A stretch of DNA of 64,000 bases from Erodium maritimum (Eukaryota; Streptophyta; Magnoliopsida; Geraniales; Geraniaceae): contig OY997595.1 of assembly GCA_963921825.1 (NCBI GenBank), positions 13,199,228 through 13,263,227 of the forward strand. Reading direction: 5' to 3'. Below the pieces are notes generated by a model. That model ran no database searches and was not told the origin of the DNA. It worked only from the letters and a program-made list of their open reading frames with translations. The position numbers and the translations under genes are program-made. This document shows, one piece after another, positions 46,559 through 59,401 of this stretch (the first letter of the stretch is position 1; the number at the start of each line of letters is the position of its first letter).

Positions 46559-47862
46559 GGTTATTATCATCCGAGTACCCTAAAAATACTTGGTTTTCAT
46601 CTGAGTACCCTAACCAAACTTTGCGACACATAACTATCCAAACGAGATATTTTGTTTCAACTTAGTACCCGCTGTTAGTTTTCCATCTATTTTGGATGAT
46701 AAATGGTCATGTGCCTGGCACATGACCCTAATTTTTTTCAAAAATGACAATGCTACCCTTTGTGTGATGTTTAAACCCTAATTTCTTTTATACCTTTCAA
46801 TTTTCTAATTTTGTGCCTCTCTCTTTTCATCTGCACGAGACCAACATCCCACGAGGACCTCTCTCACGGCGCCTCTCTCACGCTGAACTCTGGGCACGGG
46901 GCTGGGGCTGGCATCGAGCATGTGATGGAGAGCAGAGGTCGGGGTTTGCGGTGGCGTGTTCTGTGCGAGACCAGGGGATGGTGGTGAGGACGAAGCTGGT
47001 CTGGAGGTTGGGTTCATCGGAATCAATGGAGGTTGGGTTTGAGGGTTTGATTCCGACCGACCAAAACAATGGAGGTTGGGTTTGAAGGTTTGATTTTTTT
47101 TGTTCTTATGTATAGAAATCTGGTTGGGGATGGAGCAGATTTTTGTGGGTTTGGATTTAATTGGAGGATGGAGAAAGGACTTGGGTGGTCTGATTTATGG
47201 ATTTGCACGTATAGATCTTCCATTTTGCACTGCATAACGAGCTTATAACATGAATACCACGATTGGGGATCTAATGAACTGTTCTTATTTTTTTTCCGAA
47301 TTCGAGCTTGTCTGGTTCATGAATCAATATGGATGAATAACATGAATGTGAGCTTGTCTGGTTCATGAATCGATATGGATGAACTGAATTTGATTTATTT
47401 ATTTTTTCTGAAAAAGAAAAAAATAGTCAAAGAAAAATGAGAAAACGAAAGAAAATCAAAATTTAAAAAATATTCTGGAAATTAATAAAAGAAATTGGTA
47501 ATTAATTTTATGAAATAAAAAAGAATTAATTAAATTATGATTATTTTAAATAAAAGATTGATTTTTTTAAAAAAATAAGTCTAATTTTTTATAAAATAAA
47601 TAAACTAATTTTAAGAAAATAAATTAATGGAAATAATTTTTACAATTCAATGGCATGGATTTGAAAATTTGACTGTTAGTGAGGGGTATTTTGGACTTTT
47701 TAAGTGTTTGGATGGAAAAATGGATGGAAAATAGACAGAATCTAACGGCGGGTACTAAGTTGAAACACAATGTTTCGTTTAGGTACTGATGTGTCACAAA
47801 GTTTGGTTAGGGTACTCGGATGAAAACCAAGTATTTTTAGGGTACTCGGATGATAATAACCC
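46559..47862. repeat. 1.3-kb non-autonomous Mutator-type element with 9-bp TSD
   Basis: The ends GGGTTATTATCATCCGAGTA and TACTCGGATGATAATAACCC form an inverted pair within arms of about 150 bp. Flanks are TATTCAAAA (46550-46558) and TATTAAAAA (47863-47871), nine bases with one mismatch. The right arm shares AGTGAGGGGTATTTTGGACT with the element at 43353. The interior (46805-47240) is GC-richer and holds several short frames without recognisable domains; it may be captured genomic DNA. Confidence 0.8.
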
Positions 47863-47871
47863 TATTAAAAA

Positions 47872-48129
47872 AAATTGAATCTAAATCTATGCAGAGGAAC
47901 TCTTGAATTAAAATCTATTGATTTTCACATCGTAGAATTTTAATTAAGGGGTTCACTAGAGATTCTTGTCCATTGGCTGAATTTTGACTGGATAATTAAT
48001 TATGTTTTGCTAAATGTATTAAATACTGAATTTAAACAGTACATAATATTGAATATTGACTAAATAAGTATTTAATAAAAAAAATGAATATTTAACTCAA
48101 TAATTATTTCATTAAAAAAGAAGTACAAA
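47872..48129. other. AT-rich spacer
   Basis: Short AT-rich sequence between the Mutator-type element and the Harbinger remnant. No feature seen. Confidence 0.4.
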
Positions 48130-49460
48130 AATTTAATCGTCTAATTCGTAATTCGCTCCAAAACGATTCCATATATGCTCCATAAAGTCATCTTGAAGTT
48201 ATCGGTGGGTGTCGTCAATTCTGACCTTTGTTCGAACGACCAAATATTGTTGGTAGGATAAGGACCCTTCGTGGTACCATTGTTCAGGTGGTGTCCAAAC
48301 AGGTATGTCTGGAGAGGCTCATAATACCATTCTTCAGCTCCTTGTTCATACCGTTCACGTTCATCCTCTACAATCATGTTGTGTAGAATGATACAAGTGT
48401 GCATGATATCAGTCAACGACCTCATGTCCCAAACACGAGCGGGGAGGGAAATGATGTTTCACTATGCTTGAAGGACTCCAAAAAATTATTCAGTATGTTT
48501 CCGAGCACCTTCTTAGACTTTATCAAAAAAAAAATTGGGTTGGATGGGATGTCGGATCGACTTCATAAACTGACTCCAGGGTGGGTAAATTTTGTCAACC
48601 AAATAATAAGGTCGACCGTATCGAGTCCCGTTGATCTCGTACTCTACGGTATAGTCACGATCGACGAGAATGTCTTTGAATAAGTGTCCTACGTTTCACA
48701 CGTTCCGTCCGCCATTTCGAAAAACGCATGCCAAATCCATAAATCACGTGAGACTACAACTTCCAACTTTACGGTTGAACGTCCGTGGTGATCTCCTCGG
48801 CCAAAGACCCCTTTCTACGCAATTGGGGAATTCTCCAACTAGCAATGCATGCAATCAAAACTCCTAATCATGCCGGGGAACCCTCGCTTGTATCATGATT
48901 CCTATAATCAGGTCAAGTCCTATGCATTTGGTACTTGCTCATACTCCTTCATAAGAATCTCAACAACGGCCTTGCAAAATCGTCGCACACATTTGAGTAT
49001 GGTACTTACCCAAAGTCGTAGGGATTCGTCCAACGAATTGGACGAGCACCAGTACGCTAGCATTTGTATTACGGTAGTGCATTTTTGGTGCGTTTATAAC
49101 CCATGCGTCCGAAAGCGTCCGACTTTTGAGCGAAGTAATCGTCATGCTCCGCTACCTTTTCCATCACCTGAATAAGAAGTGGTTGGCTCATACGGTATCG
49201 ACACCTAAAAATCTCGGGCCCATAGGTAGGATTGTCGACAAAATAATCCTACATTAGTCGTTCATGGCTTTCGAAACGACCTTTGTTAATCTCTCTTCAT
49301 GAAGGTTCCCCGTTTTCAAGCCTTCACCTCATTGTGTTCAATTGCGGCTGCATTCTTGCTCATTCATATTCCTTCCTTCGCCGATTCGTGCCGCCATTTG
49401 ATGAACGTGTGCTTCTGAATCATCCATAGTTCAAACACAAAAACGATCGGAATACAAACT
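48130..49460 (-). pseudogene. Decayed PIF/Harbinger transposase
   Basis: Minus-strand translation gives, in order: GFPGMIRSFDCMH (first catalytic Asp) near 48880-48840, HDLWIWHAFF-like near 48745-48720, INGTRYGRPYYLV near 48650-48590 and IMHTCIILHNMIVEDERERYEQ near 48400-48350, the diagnostic C-terminal helix. Frames shift repeatedly and stops occur, so it cannot encode an active enzyme. It is the most complete Harbinger gene in the window by domain coverage. Confidence 0.75.
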
Positions 49461-51049
49461 TTGTGGGAAGAGGAATTTGAGAGAGAGATTTTTGAGATGA
49501 AGAGAAATTGTTGGTGGATTGATGAAAGAGATTTGGTGGTTTTTATAGATTGTTAAAATATATTTTTTAAAATTTTAAAAGTATTAATTTTAATCAAAAA
49601 ACTTACCGTTGTTGTCTACAGCTCTTTTCTGCCACGCCAATTGCCATGTGGCGGCTTCCCATTTGTCATTCGTGACTCATGAACCGCACGATGTCGATTC
49701 ACGATTGTGAAGCGTAAACTACAATTCACGGTTCCGGTTTATTAAATAGTGAATCAAAACCAAACAAGCCGTCCTTTACACCGCACTACTCAATTCGTCA
49801 TTCACTATTAAGTGAATGGGAGTTGTGAAACTTACGGAGTGGATGCCAAATTTTGAAAGTGTCAAAATTTTATCCAATAAATAAATAACCGTAATCAACG
49901 GTGTAACTCACTAATAGTGACCAAATTAATCCTAAAAAATAATCTTATTATTTATGAAAGAACCAAATGCCACCACGGCACCACATACAAAGCCCATGTA
50001 CATACTACATACTCATTTATATTTATATAGCTTAGCAAAAAGTACGCATATATAACTTGGTTACACCATCAGGCGATTCAGGCATCAACCAAGGCATGTT
50101 ACGTGTCTTTGACTTTCGGAGACATGCAGACTTCATTTCTTCATCGTTACATTTAAAACTCATTATAGATATCAAATACTTGATTAAATAATGATCAAAT
50201 ATAAGTACTATGATGAACTATGAAGGGTTAGGGTGGGTCCAAGAAAAATCAGTTCAAAATGGGAATGGCAGGCCTGTAAATAAAAAGCAAGGCCCTGCAC
50301 AGTCCAAAAACCTGAAAATGGGGTCCTAATCGCGTCCAGAAAAGCAAAGCCTGTGGTGACCTAAATTTGTATACATCATTATGATTCATGAAGCAACTTT
50401 TTTTTCTTTGTGTTCAGAGTGTAATGCATGACACAGCAATAATACAGTACAGTGAACTTTGGTAGATTTCATTTCAGAGCAATTAAAATGGTACTGTTCT
50501 ATTGCCTCTTATTATACAAGTTACGCACAGCTGAAAAAGCCTGAGCTTCATATATATGGCTTCATGAATTTGATGCAGATTCAATGCAGGCACTTCATAT
50601 GCAAACAATCTTTTCTGCATGCATGCTCAGCCCACCCTCACATGAGCATGTTCCAAATTTTAGACGATCTCTTAACGTGGTGAAAGTTCAATTATACAAC
50701 TCTGGTTTGTTTGTCGCTTTTACTATATAATTTGTTTGTATAAAAGTAAAAGCGTATCTTGATATGACCGGTGTAAAATGTAATTAACTAATTTGGGATT
50801 TACTTGATAAAATTTTAATCCTATACTTATGACATGTTTGTCGTATCCACTTTAATATCACGTTTAGATTTAAATTAGACAATAAGGTTATAATTTGCGT
50901 GTTTTGATAGCGAAATGTGCAGATTTCATTAATTAAAATATGGAATGACAGTAAAGTGTATCAGAAACTCTCTGACCTCGATGAACAGGGCAAGAACATT
51001 TAAGAATGTTCGTTATTCTTTTCTTAATAGAACTGTCCTCGACGGTGTT
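49461..51049. other. Harbinger 5' flank and intergenic DNA
   Basis: The first 350 bases are probably the untranslated part of the adjacent Harbinger element; a CCAAACAAGCC end lies near 49785. The rest is AT-rich intergenic sequence without recognised genes. Confidence 0.35.
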
Positions 51050-52265
51050 GAATTGGTGCCCTATGGGCAATGACAAAGATGGGTGGAGGGAACGGGGTAC
51101 CAGAGATCCGAAGGGACCTCAACGGTAATGATGATGGTGGGAGGGAAAACATCGTATGGGGACCCCTCTCGGGGCCAGTCCCCGATGCTCCATTGATACC
51201 TCACGCCTCCCAGCGGGGCTTCATCCCAGCAACTGATGAGCCGGACCATGCTGTGTCAGGCGCCCCCATCGTTAGGTTCCCAGCAGTTGTTTCCGCACGA
51301 ACTGGGGTTGGCCCAACTTGCTCGGATGACAGGACGCCGACCCCACCTCCAGCCCCACCATACTGAGGGATTAGAGGGGCAACAGTCCAGGCAGCAAGCT
51401 GACCAAATCCCGATCCCCTGATCTTCCCGTGTACAAAAGAACACGGTGGGAGATGGCCTTGGATTGGCCGCGGACTAGTACCCCAACCCGAGACCTTGAA
51501 ACCCAGGTTATGTAACGGGTCCAGTGTTAGGCCGACCCCTCCATGGGGAGCCATGGGGAGATATTGCGGTAGAAAGTATCGGGTCCAATGTCATCTCTTT
51601 TTGTGCAGTGTCCACCATGTATGCTTCCTCAGGGGCCTCGTGGAGACGTCGGTGTGTACAGGGCCGGCGCCTAGCCGACCTTCTGAACCTAGACCTGCCA
51701 GTTCCCGACCTATTCCTGGCGGAGGCAAGCCAAGCCCATGTCCGTCTCTACTTCCAACGCCTAGTGATCCAGTGCGACAAGGACTCCACCATACTCCCAC
51801 GCACCTCATGGTCGTCATGAATCCATCCTCAATACCAGGCCTTCACCATCAAAACCTCAACAGACGACGAGTACTCCACCGTGTCCCTCACCACTCCGAG
51901 CGGTAGTCGAGAAGACATGAAACCCAATGGAATCGGGGTGGGCTGAACCTTAGATCGTTCGGTAGAGGGCCTAGACACTAGAGCAAGGGCATGGCTGGTC
52001 CTGGCCGAAGGACCCCGGTGCAGACTGGGAGGGATCATGTGGCCTGGGAAATAGGTTGGAGTCCTAGATCCAATGTCATGCCTCTCATGCACCTGAGCCA
52101 GGTCATGGTGATAGTAGGCGTGGTGTTGGCGGTAATGAACACTGAGGCGCGAGTTAGGGTTTGGTCCACGGGGAGGTGAACTATAACTTGAAACAAAAAA
52201 CTCCAAAGGTCGCCGCTCCCAACGTCGGCTCTCCCAACGTCGTCGACATATAGCCACAACAGGGG
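51050..52265. other. GC-rich segment of unknown origin next to a truncated Harbinger transposase
   Basis: This 1.2-kb block is visibly richer in G and C than the flanking DNA. Several frames are open on both strands (for example 51524-51820 plus, with a LADLLNLDLPVPDLFLAEAS stretch), yet none carries a domain I know. The minus frame of the neighbouring transposase ends at its border. It may be captured host sequence or the rest of another transposon. Confidence 0.3.
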
Positions 52266-52266
52266 G

Positions 52267-52902
52267 TTAAAGGGTAACGGTGGCGAACTGTGCAGCCCAT
52301 GCCACAAGACAGTTCTTCCAATCCCAATGCATGCAGTCCAGGCTCCCTAACATCCCCGGAAAGCCGCGCTCTTCGTTGATTCGCAACAACCGTTTTGTAT
52401 CGTCCACGGTCGGGCGTCGTAGATAGGTCCGCCCGTACACCTTGATGACGCCAATGCAAAACTTCTTCAGGCAGTCCAGCGCAGTGGTCTCCGCCATTCG
52501 CAAATACTCGTCGCAAGCATCGGCTGGACTTCCATAACAGAGCTGACGAAGTGCTACCGTGCACTTCTGGTGTGGAGTGAAAGAGGCCCTCCCCGTAGCG
52601 TCCTTTCCGTTACGGAAGTAGGCGTACCGGCCACTCAAACCATTCATGATCCGGATGAACATGTCCTTCGACATCCGGAACCGTCGCCGAAATTGTTGCT
52701 CGCTGTACACCGGTTGAGGCGCGAAGTAGTCACGGATCAGCCCTTCGTGTGCATATTCGCGGTTGCGCTCAATCACTCTCCGCTTGGGTCTCGGCGCCGA
52801 CAATGAGCTCTCAGCCTCATCATCATCATCACTCATTGGCTGTACGGCTGCCATCAATTGATCCTCCAATGCTTGTTGTGTTGCCTCCAGATACCTATCC
52901 AC
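52267..52902 (-). pseudogene. PIF/Harbinger transposase, C-terminally truncated
   Basis: An open 211-codon frame encodes the N-terminal half of a plant Harbinger nuclease: an acidic start, KRRVIERNREYAHEGLIRDY, the YSEQQFRRRFRMSKDMFIRI segment, SPADACDEYLRMAETTALDC and GFPGMLGSLDCMHW with the first catalytic Asp. After WKNCLVAWAAQF the frame diverges and stops, so the remaining two catalytic residues are lost. The open frame implies a fairly recent loss. The element's right terminus lies at 53286, inside a Ty3-type retroelement. Confidence 0.8.
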
Positions 52903-53264
52903 CGCGGCGTCTATTTTTTTCCGTCATTTGCTTCATCTCGTCTAGCGTCGGAAGACTAGCCATCGGAAAAAAAAAATATGAAACACCATAGGATTTGGAG
53001 AGAACAGATGAATAGAAGCTCGAAAGAAGAGAGGAGAAGTGAGATTTCAATTGGGACAGATCTGAATTTATAGAAAACTGTTGGGCTTTGGGGGGGTCGG
53101 CGTCGCCACGTGGTGGGTCGTGACTGGCTAGCCGACTAGCCGTTGGCGCCAGACACGACCAGCAGCGTCGTTGCCAGAACCAGCAACGACGCGCAGCCAC
53201 GACCCTACAGACATGCCTCGTAGACACGACAAGTCGTGTCTACGCCAGCAACGACGCGTAGACA

Positions 53265-53286
53265 CGACCGTTGGAGGTGCTCTAAG
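53265..53286 (-). repeat. Terminal repeat of the inserted Harbinger element
   Basis: CCGTTGGAGGTGCTC followed by TAA, which reads TTAGAGCACCTCC on the minus strand. It sits exactly where the retroelement RT frame breaks after the WEKCH motif. The opposite terminus was not found near 51-52 kb. Confidence 0.55.
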
Positions 53287-54053
53287 ATGACATTTTTCCC
53301 AGTTCAGAACAAGAGTTGTTTCTTCACACCTAGTCAATACTTTATGCAAATTATTTAAATAGCTATCAAATGAAGAAACAAACATAGAAAAATCATCCAT
53401 AAATACTTCCAGGTAATCCCCAATCATGTCATGAAAAATAGCAGTCATGCATCTTTGAAATGTGGCAGGTGCATTACCTACACCAAACGACATTCTCCTA
53501 TATGCAAATGTTCCATAAGGGAAAGTTAAAGTTGTTTTCTCTTGTTCCTCAAGAGCTATGACTATTTGGTTATACCTGCTATATCCGTCTAGAAAGCAAT
53601 AGTATTCATGCCAAGCTAATTTTTCTAACATTTGATCAATAAAAGGTAAGGGAAAATGGTCTTTTCGGGTGACATCGTTTAACTTCCTATAGTCTATGCT
53701 TACTCTCCACCTTGTAATAGTTCTAGTAGGAATTAATTCATTCTTATCATTTGTTACTACCGTTATCCCCCTTTCTTAGGAACACATTGAATAGGACTAA
53801 CCCAAGCACTATCATAAATGGGATAGATGATACATGCATCGAGTAGCTTTATAATTTCATTTTTTACTACTTCTTGCATTAATGGGTTGAGCCTCCTTTG
53901 TGGTTGCACAATTGGACTGTAAGCATCCCCCATTAAGATGTTGTGCATACATGTTGACGGGCTAATTCCTCTAATGTCAGCTACTGTCCATCCAAAGGTC
54001 TTTTTACGTTCCTTGAGCACCCTCATCAGCTTTTCCGCCTGTAGAGAAGACAA
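53287..54053 (-). pseudogene. Ty3-type reverse transcriptase, broken and truncated
   Basis: Minus-strand pieces give the RT fold in order: QPQRRLNPLMQEVVKNEI, SAWVSPIQCVPKKGG, then after a one-base frameshift the IDYRKLND and HFPLPF segments, and FPYGTFAYRRMSFGV, NAPATFQRCM and FMDDFS (the catalytic xxDD box). The frame is cut after NWEKCH by the inserted Harbinger element. RNase H and integrase are not found in this window. Confidence 0.85.
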
Positions 54054-54611
54054 TTCAGAAGAAATAATTACAGGTACGTATTGTCTTCATTCAAAAACAT
54101 GTATTTTAAATTATCTGGGAGGGGTTTTAATTCAAGCTGCGGGGCTTGCTCAACAGAGGGTTTTAGCATAGACCCTTGCCTCGCCTCCAAGGTGAGACGA
54201 GTGTGGGGTCTATCCCTCTTTCTTGGAGGGCATGCCTCCAAGAGATTGACCATCTCTGGTTCATCATTCTGCATAAGAAACAAGTGTTTGTATCCCCATT
54301 AATTAAACATGCTAATAAAGGATCATCAGTAATAAAATTTTCCTGCACCACTGAATCAATCAAGTCAATCATATAATAAGTATCATCAATTACATCATGT
54401 TTAAGGGATCAAAAAACATTAAAAATCACTTTGTCTTTGCCATATCAGATGGCCAATTTCCCTTGTTCTACATCAATAAGAGCTCGGGTTGTGGCCAAGA
54501 ACGGTCTTCATAGGATTATGGGAATCTCATAAACTTCCTGCATGTCCAAGATAACAAAGTCAATAGGGAAAATAAATCTGTCAACTTTTACCAACACATC
54601 TTCCACAATCC

Positions 54612-55379
54612 CTATAGGGTACTTAATAGATTATCAACTAATTGTAGGGACATAGAAGTTGGTTTCATTTCCTCTTTTAATCCTAATTGCTTGAAAATAT
54701 TTAAGGGCATCAAATTTATACTAGCCCCTAAATCACACAAAGCTTTTGCAAACGAAAGGGATCCCATTTCACATGGTATACTAAAGCTACCCGAGTCTTT
54801 CAATTTAGGAGGCAGTTTATTCTGCAAGACAGCAGAACACTCCTCCCTTAAATTCACTCTTTCATGCTCTTTCAACTTCCTTTTATTAGATTTGATATCC
54901 TTTAAGAATTTGGCATAAATAGGAATGTTTTTAATTGCATCAAGAAAAGGAATATTAATCTCAAGCTTCCTAAATACATTCAAGAATTTAGTATATTGAT
55001 TATCATGTTTAGATTTCTTAACAACATAGGGGAAAGGAAGAGGTGGAGTCTGGGTTACTGAATCAACCACGGGCTCCCTTACCTTCTTACCTGTGGAGTG
55101 TTCTCTACTTACTACCGTTAAGTCTTTTTGCTTTTGATCTTGAATTTGTTCTATAGAGATTTCTTGTGGTAGCTCTTTCTCACTTTCCTTCTCTTCTGGT
55201 TCCACACCCTTACCACTTCTTGTAGTAACTGCATGCACATTTTCTCTAGGATTTCTCTCGGTGTCACTAGGTAGGGATCCAGAAGGTCTGTAGTTCGATG
55301 TTGTGGCAACCTGCCCTAGTTGAGTTTGTACTGATCTATAATTGTTATCTGCTTCAGCTTGTTTCCTAAGCAGCTGCAT
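54612..55379 (-). pseudogene. Retroelement aspartic protease region
   Basis: A 255-codon frame ends with LCDLGASINLMPL, the active-site segment of plant Ty3-type proteases in which DLGAS replaces DTGA. It is preceded by a Lys/Glu-rich linker. It is in a different frame from gag and followed by stops before the RT. Confidence 0.8.
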
Positions 55380-55477
55380 TACCTACTGATCTTTTTCCTC
55401 CAACTGTTTGTGTACTTTCTAGTTCCCCTCCTCCTGTAGCCTGCTCTTCTCCTTCTGTATCAACATCATTTTTAAAA

Positions 55478-56779
55478 TTAAACCAGTTGGGTCAGAAGAA
55501 GGTTTTTGGTTACCTTGGTTTTGCTGAGGTTGAGGATTTCTCTGCTGGTTGCCCTGATTCTGAGGTCTCTGATTGAATCCGAAGGTATTGGGTTTTGACT
55601 TCTTTGATTCTGATCTCCTCCCCATTTGAGCTCAGGGCGATCTTTCCAACCCTTATTATAAGTGTTGGAATAAGTGTCGTATTTTCTCTCTTGGTTGTTT
55701 TTGTGATTCACCCAGTTAGCCTCCTCACAGTCCATTGGATTAGGCTGTGGTGATTTTCCCTGCATACATGCCATCATCAACTTCATTTCTTTTAACTGCT
55801 CCATGACTTTATTCATTTCTCTTGATGAATTGAATGTAGAACCTCCAAGTCCTCTTTCAGAATGCCAAGCATCATTGGCCATAATATTCTCTAGAATCTC
55901 TTGGCATTCCTCCAGAATGTGTTTGGTGAACGTGCCACCAGATGCGACATTCAAATCTACTTGACTTGCTCTGTTTAACCCTTGGTAGAACGTCTGCAGC
56001 TGCAACCAAAACTCTTGTACATGATGAGGACACTTTTTCATGAGTCCTTGATATCTCCCCCAAGCTTCTGGCAGTGATTCAAAGTTTGATTGAGCAAAAT
56101 TCTGGATCTTGGCTCTGAATTCCTTAGTCTTCCTTGGTGAGTAGAATCTAGCTAGAAAGCTTTGTGATAGATCGACCCATGTTGTAATCGTGTGGTGAGG
56201 CACGCTTGTAATGCAATCAACCGCCTCATCTCTTAAGGTAAACTCGAAGAGCACTAGTTTAATTGCATTGTCTGTCACTCCATTGTACCTAAAAGTAGAA
56301 CAAATAGCCAGAAATTTAGTCAGATGCACATCGTGATCGGGATCCGTGTTTGGATTCCCGCTAAATTGATTTTGTTGAAGTAAATTGATGGTAGAAGTTT
56401 TAATCTCGAAGTTGTGAGCTGTCACTGGTGGTTGGCGAATGTTGCGATATAGGTTATTAGTATGAGGTGTGCCATAGTCACAGAGATATCTTGGTGGCTC
56501 CGCGACAGGTATATGACCCGCTTGTGGGTCTACGTGTACCACCTGGTTATTCGGCGGTCCACCTCTTGCATTCTGCCCAGTGGCGTCAGCGCCCACATTT
56601 TGCATCATAGCTGAATTAACACTTCCCTCACCGAGTTTCTTCTTTAAAGCTCTTATCTTCAACTGCCCTGCTTCTCGTAAATTTGTATCACTAAGCAAAT
56701 CACTTGGAGTGGATTTAGATATTTTAAGCATAAGATGACTTGAATAACAGACACGAGATGAAAATGGAATATAGAGCAA
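55478..56779 (-). pseudogene. Retroelement gag
   Basis: A 433-codon frame with the retrotransposon gag domain: LTKFLAICSTFRYNGVTDNA, WVDLSQSFLARFYSPRKTKEF, ESLPEAWGRYQGLMKKCPHH, and FYQGLNRASQVDLNVASGG. These signatures are typical of the Athila/Tat-like branch. No zinc knuckle is visible in this frame. It is open but out of frame with the protease, so the polyprotein is broken. Confidence 0.85.
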
Positions 56780-56851
56780 AAATTTAAAAAGATAGATAAA
56801 AAGTGAAATAGTCGTAACATAACTTTTATAGAAAGGGTTGGCTCAATTGCT

Positions 56852-56868
56852 CACCGGCAACGACGCCA
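56852..56868 (-). other. Primer-binding site, tRNA-Asp type
   Basis: On the minus strand this reads TGGCGTCGTTGCCGGTG, differing at about two positions from the complement of the plant tRNA-Asp 3' end (TGGCGCCGTTGCCGGGG). It lies between the LTR and gag, as expected. Confidence 0.75.
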
Positions 56869-56874
56869 TTAACT

Positions 56875-58241
56875 TGACGCCCAACGGTTTTAGCACAGAA
56901 AATAGCACGACAAGTGTACTGGCCGTCAAGTAGTATTTCAGGATTTTTAGTTCCGAGTTACCGAACCCAAATGAGCACGAGTCAAGCACTCTCTATCTAG
57001 AAGTTGTTATCAAGCTATTTCGGTAATAAGATGGTTTTAAAACATGTAAAAGTAAACAATAAGCGAATTAACAGTGAACAAGTACTCACAAAGCTTGGAA
57101 GAGTTTTAATTCAGAGAAAAAAACTATCTAAGGTTTTGGGTTCATAGAGACTAATTCCAATGCACTTAAATGACGATGAACACTGTGAAATTGTCTGATT
57201 TTAGAGGCAACAAATTATCTCTCAAACTAGTCCTAACTTCTCACGTTGTTTCGGACCATAATGGAATCTAACCACCCAGTTCTCACGAATCAAGATGTAG
57301 GAAAACCCAAAGCACTACGTTATTTGATAATTTCTAACTTTCGGTAAAAATCCTATGGTTGTTGCAATTGTGTTAACATAGCTATCACTAGTCTAGATTT
57401 AAACCCAATTTGTACAAGATTTCTGACTCAATTGTAATCTACCTCTCACAAGTGTCAGATTGCAACTCCCACCTTCTATCAAGCCTACCCGGGAGATAGA
57501 GCATTAAGTTCAAATCTAATACAAACCCTAAATCAAATCAACCAACACAATATTCATTCATACATTTAGTACATTCGAAACTAAATCTCTACTCCCTCAT
57601 AACCCTAGATCATGAGGGTTTAGTTGCTCATGAACAAGGAAGAAGAAGATGCCTGTGATGAACACAAACAAAGCTTCATAATGAAATAGAGTAGAGAAAT
57701 ACAATACCCAAAAATGAATACAATGATGTTCTTCCAAGTAGAAATATCCCCCCTAACTTGCTCTCAACTCTCCTCTCTTCTTAGCTCTCCAAAATACAAG
57801 TCCCCCATATTCTAAAGCTAAATTTTGAGTTAAATAGGGTCAAAATCGAGTCTGAAACGAAATAGGGAAGACAGACTGCGCGCGCGTCACGGCTCCTTGG
57901 GTGTGTCCGTCACGGCCATCGTCACGGATCCATGACAGATCAGTGGAGTCTGCCCGTTTTGGAACTTCATAGCGTCTCCGTGGCGTGACCCGTAACGGGC
58001 TCCGTCACGGCTCCGTGACCCAGCATAGAAGTATGGTCTTGATCTATCGTCTTGAAACGACAACTTTCAAATTTATTCCCTTTTTTTATGGGTTTCCACT
58101 CGTATTACACGTTATAACTTGATAACCATGAGAAATGCTGGAAATGAGTAAAACATGGGAGAACGAGACAATAATGGGCTAAAATCAATAACAAAATCCC
58201 TCTAAATGTGACATTTTTAATGCTAAGAAGCGTCCGCATCA
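56875..58241 (-). mobile_element. LTR of the Ty3-type retroelement
   Basis: On the minus strand it starts TGATGCGGACGCTTC at 58241 and ends near 56875 with GGGCGTCA, six bases before the primer-binding site, giving about 1.37 kb. It contains a GGGTCACGGAGCCGTGACGG-type inverted patch. Boundaries rest on TG..CA ends; the partner LTR is not in this window, so they are provisional. Confidence 0.65.
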
Positions 58242-58319
58242 GTATGCACCCTTGGAGAAATTCCGATGATAATGTCCATAGCAGCATTTCAGAATCATTC
58301 TTATCCATGAAATCTTACG

Positions 58320-59385
58320 TGTGTGTATTTATTAATTATTACACTTTCCTCCATGGTCACGTCGTGTAGAAATATGCAAGTATGCATTATACCTGTCAAA
58401 ATTTGTTTATCTCACACGCAAATTGGCTGAGTAATAATGTGTCAACTCGCATGTAGAACTCTGAACACCATTTCGACATTCTTCTTCCCACTCTCTTAGT
58501 TGCAGGCAAAGAGTATATTCTTTGGAGATAGCGAGCGGGGGATGGTTATAGCAAATCGACTCCATGTATGATAAATATAGTCAACTAACTAGTAAAGATA
58601 GTTGTAACAAGTACTGTTTACCTTATAGTCGATGGTTGTCTGTTCTCCTACAGTACTTTAGTGAACAAATGCGAGTCGTTGAGCAGAACAATGACGTTGT
58701 TCAACCCGACGATCCCGAAAAAGGCATGCCAAATCCACAAGTCGCATGAGACAATAACTTTCAGCATAATTATTGGGATATTACCATGACTTTCTTGTGA
58801 GAATTGTCCTTTTCATGCGATGGGAAAATTATTCCACTTCCAATGCATGAAATATATGCTTTGAATCATGCACGGGAAGCCCTGTCTCTCGTCAAAACAC
58901 AATAAATGTTTCTCTAAACTTCCGCCTAAATTTTATAGTGTCTCCCTTGTAAAACCACCGTAGGCACTTCAGGATGTTTGTTGCATCCATTCGTAACGTT
59001 GCGCTAAGGACTAAGTGGAACAACCATGAGCTAGAATCCTTAGGTAGTCGCTAATTTCTGTTGTGTATAGAACCGTACTTGTTCTCGAGCGTTGGTACTT
59101 TAAACGAAGTAGTCGTCCTACACCACCATTACCCTTACAATGCAAAGGAGAATCCCTCAATCCATTTGTAAATGATGACAAGTCGAAAAAACTCTTCTCT
59201 GTGAATCAAATGTTCAATAAAGTAATCATTCATCTATCATTCATGTCCATTTGCTCAACCTCGATCCAGGCACCTTCACTTCTGCTCATTCTACGACGAT
59301 CCTTTTTCGAATACTACACTTCACCTCACACTACGAATCTTTATTTAACATCCTACATTTGTGCCGATATATTCATTCAACCTCC
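58320..59385 (-). pseudogene. Decayed PIF/Harbinger transposase, interrupted
   Basis: Minus-strand pieces match Harbinger order: a LKCLRWFYKG segment near 58970-58940, GLPCMIQSIYFMHWKW-like sequence near 58890-58840 (catalytic Asp mutated) and MHTCIFLHDV near 58390-58360. Stops and frameshifts are frequent. The 5' part is interrupted at 59401 by the retroposon described next and seems to resume beyond 61184. Confidence 0.6.
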
Positions 59386-59401
59386 TTTCTGTTGCACTCT
59401 T

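Noticed and set aside
51496-52307. Several overlapping frames of about 100-140 codons as host genes
   Set aside because: Open on both strands in a GC-rich block, no domain recognised, and bounded by transposon sequence.
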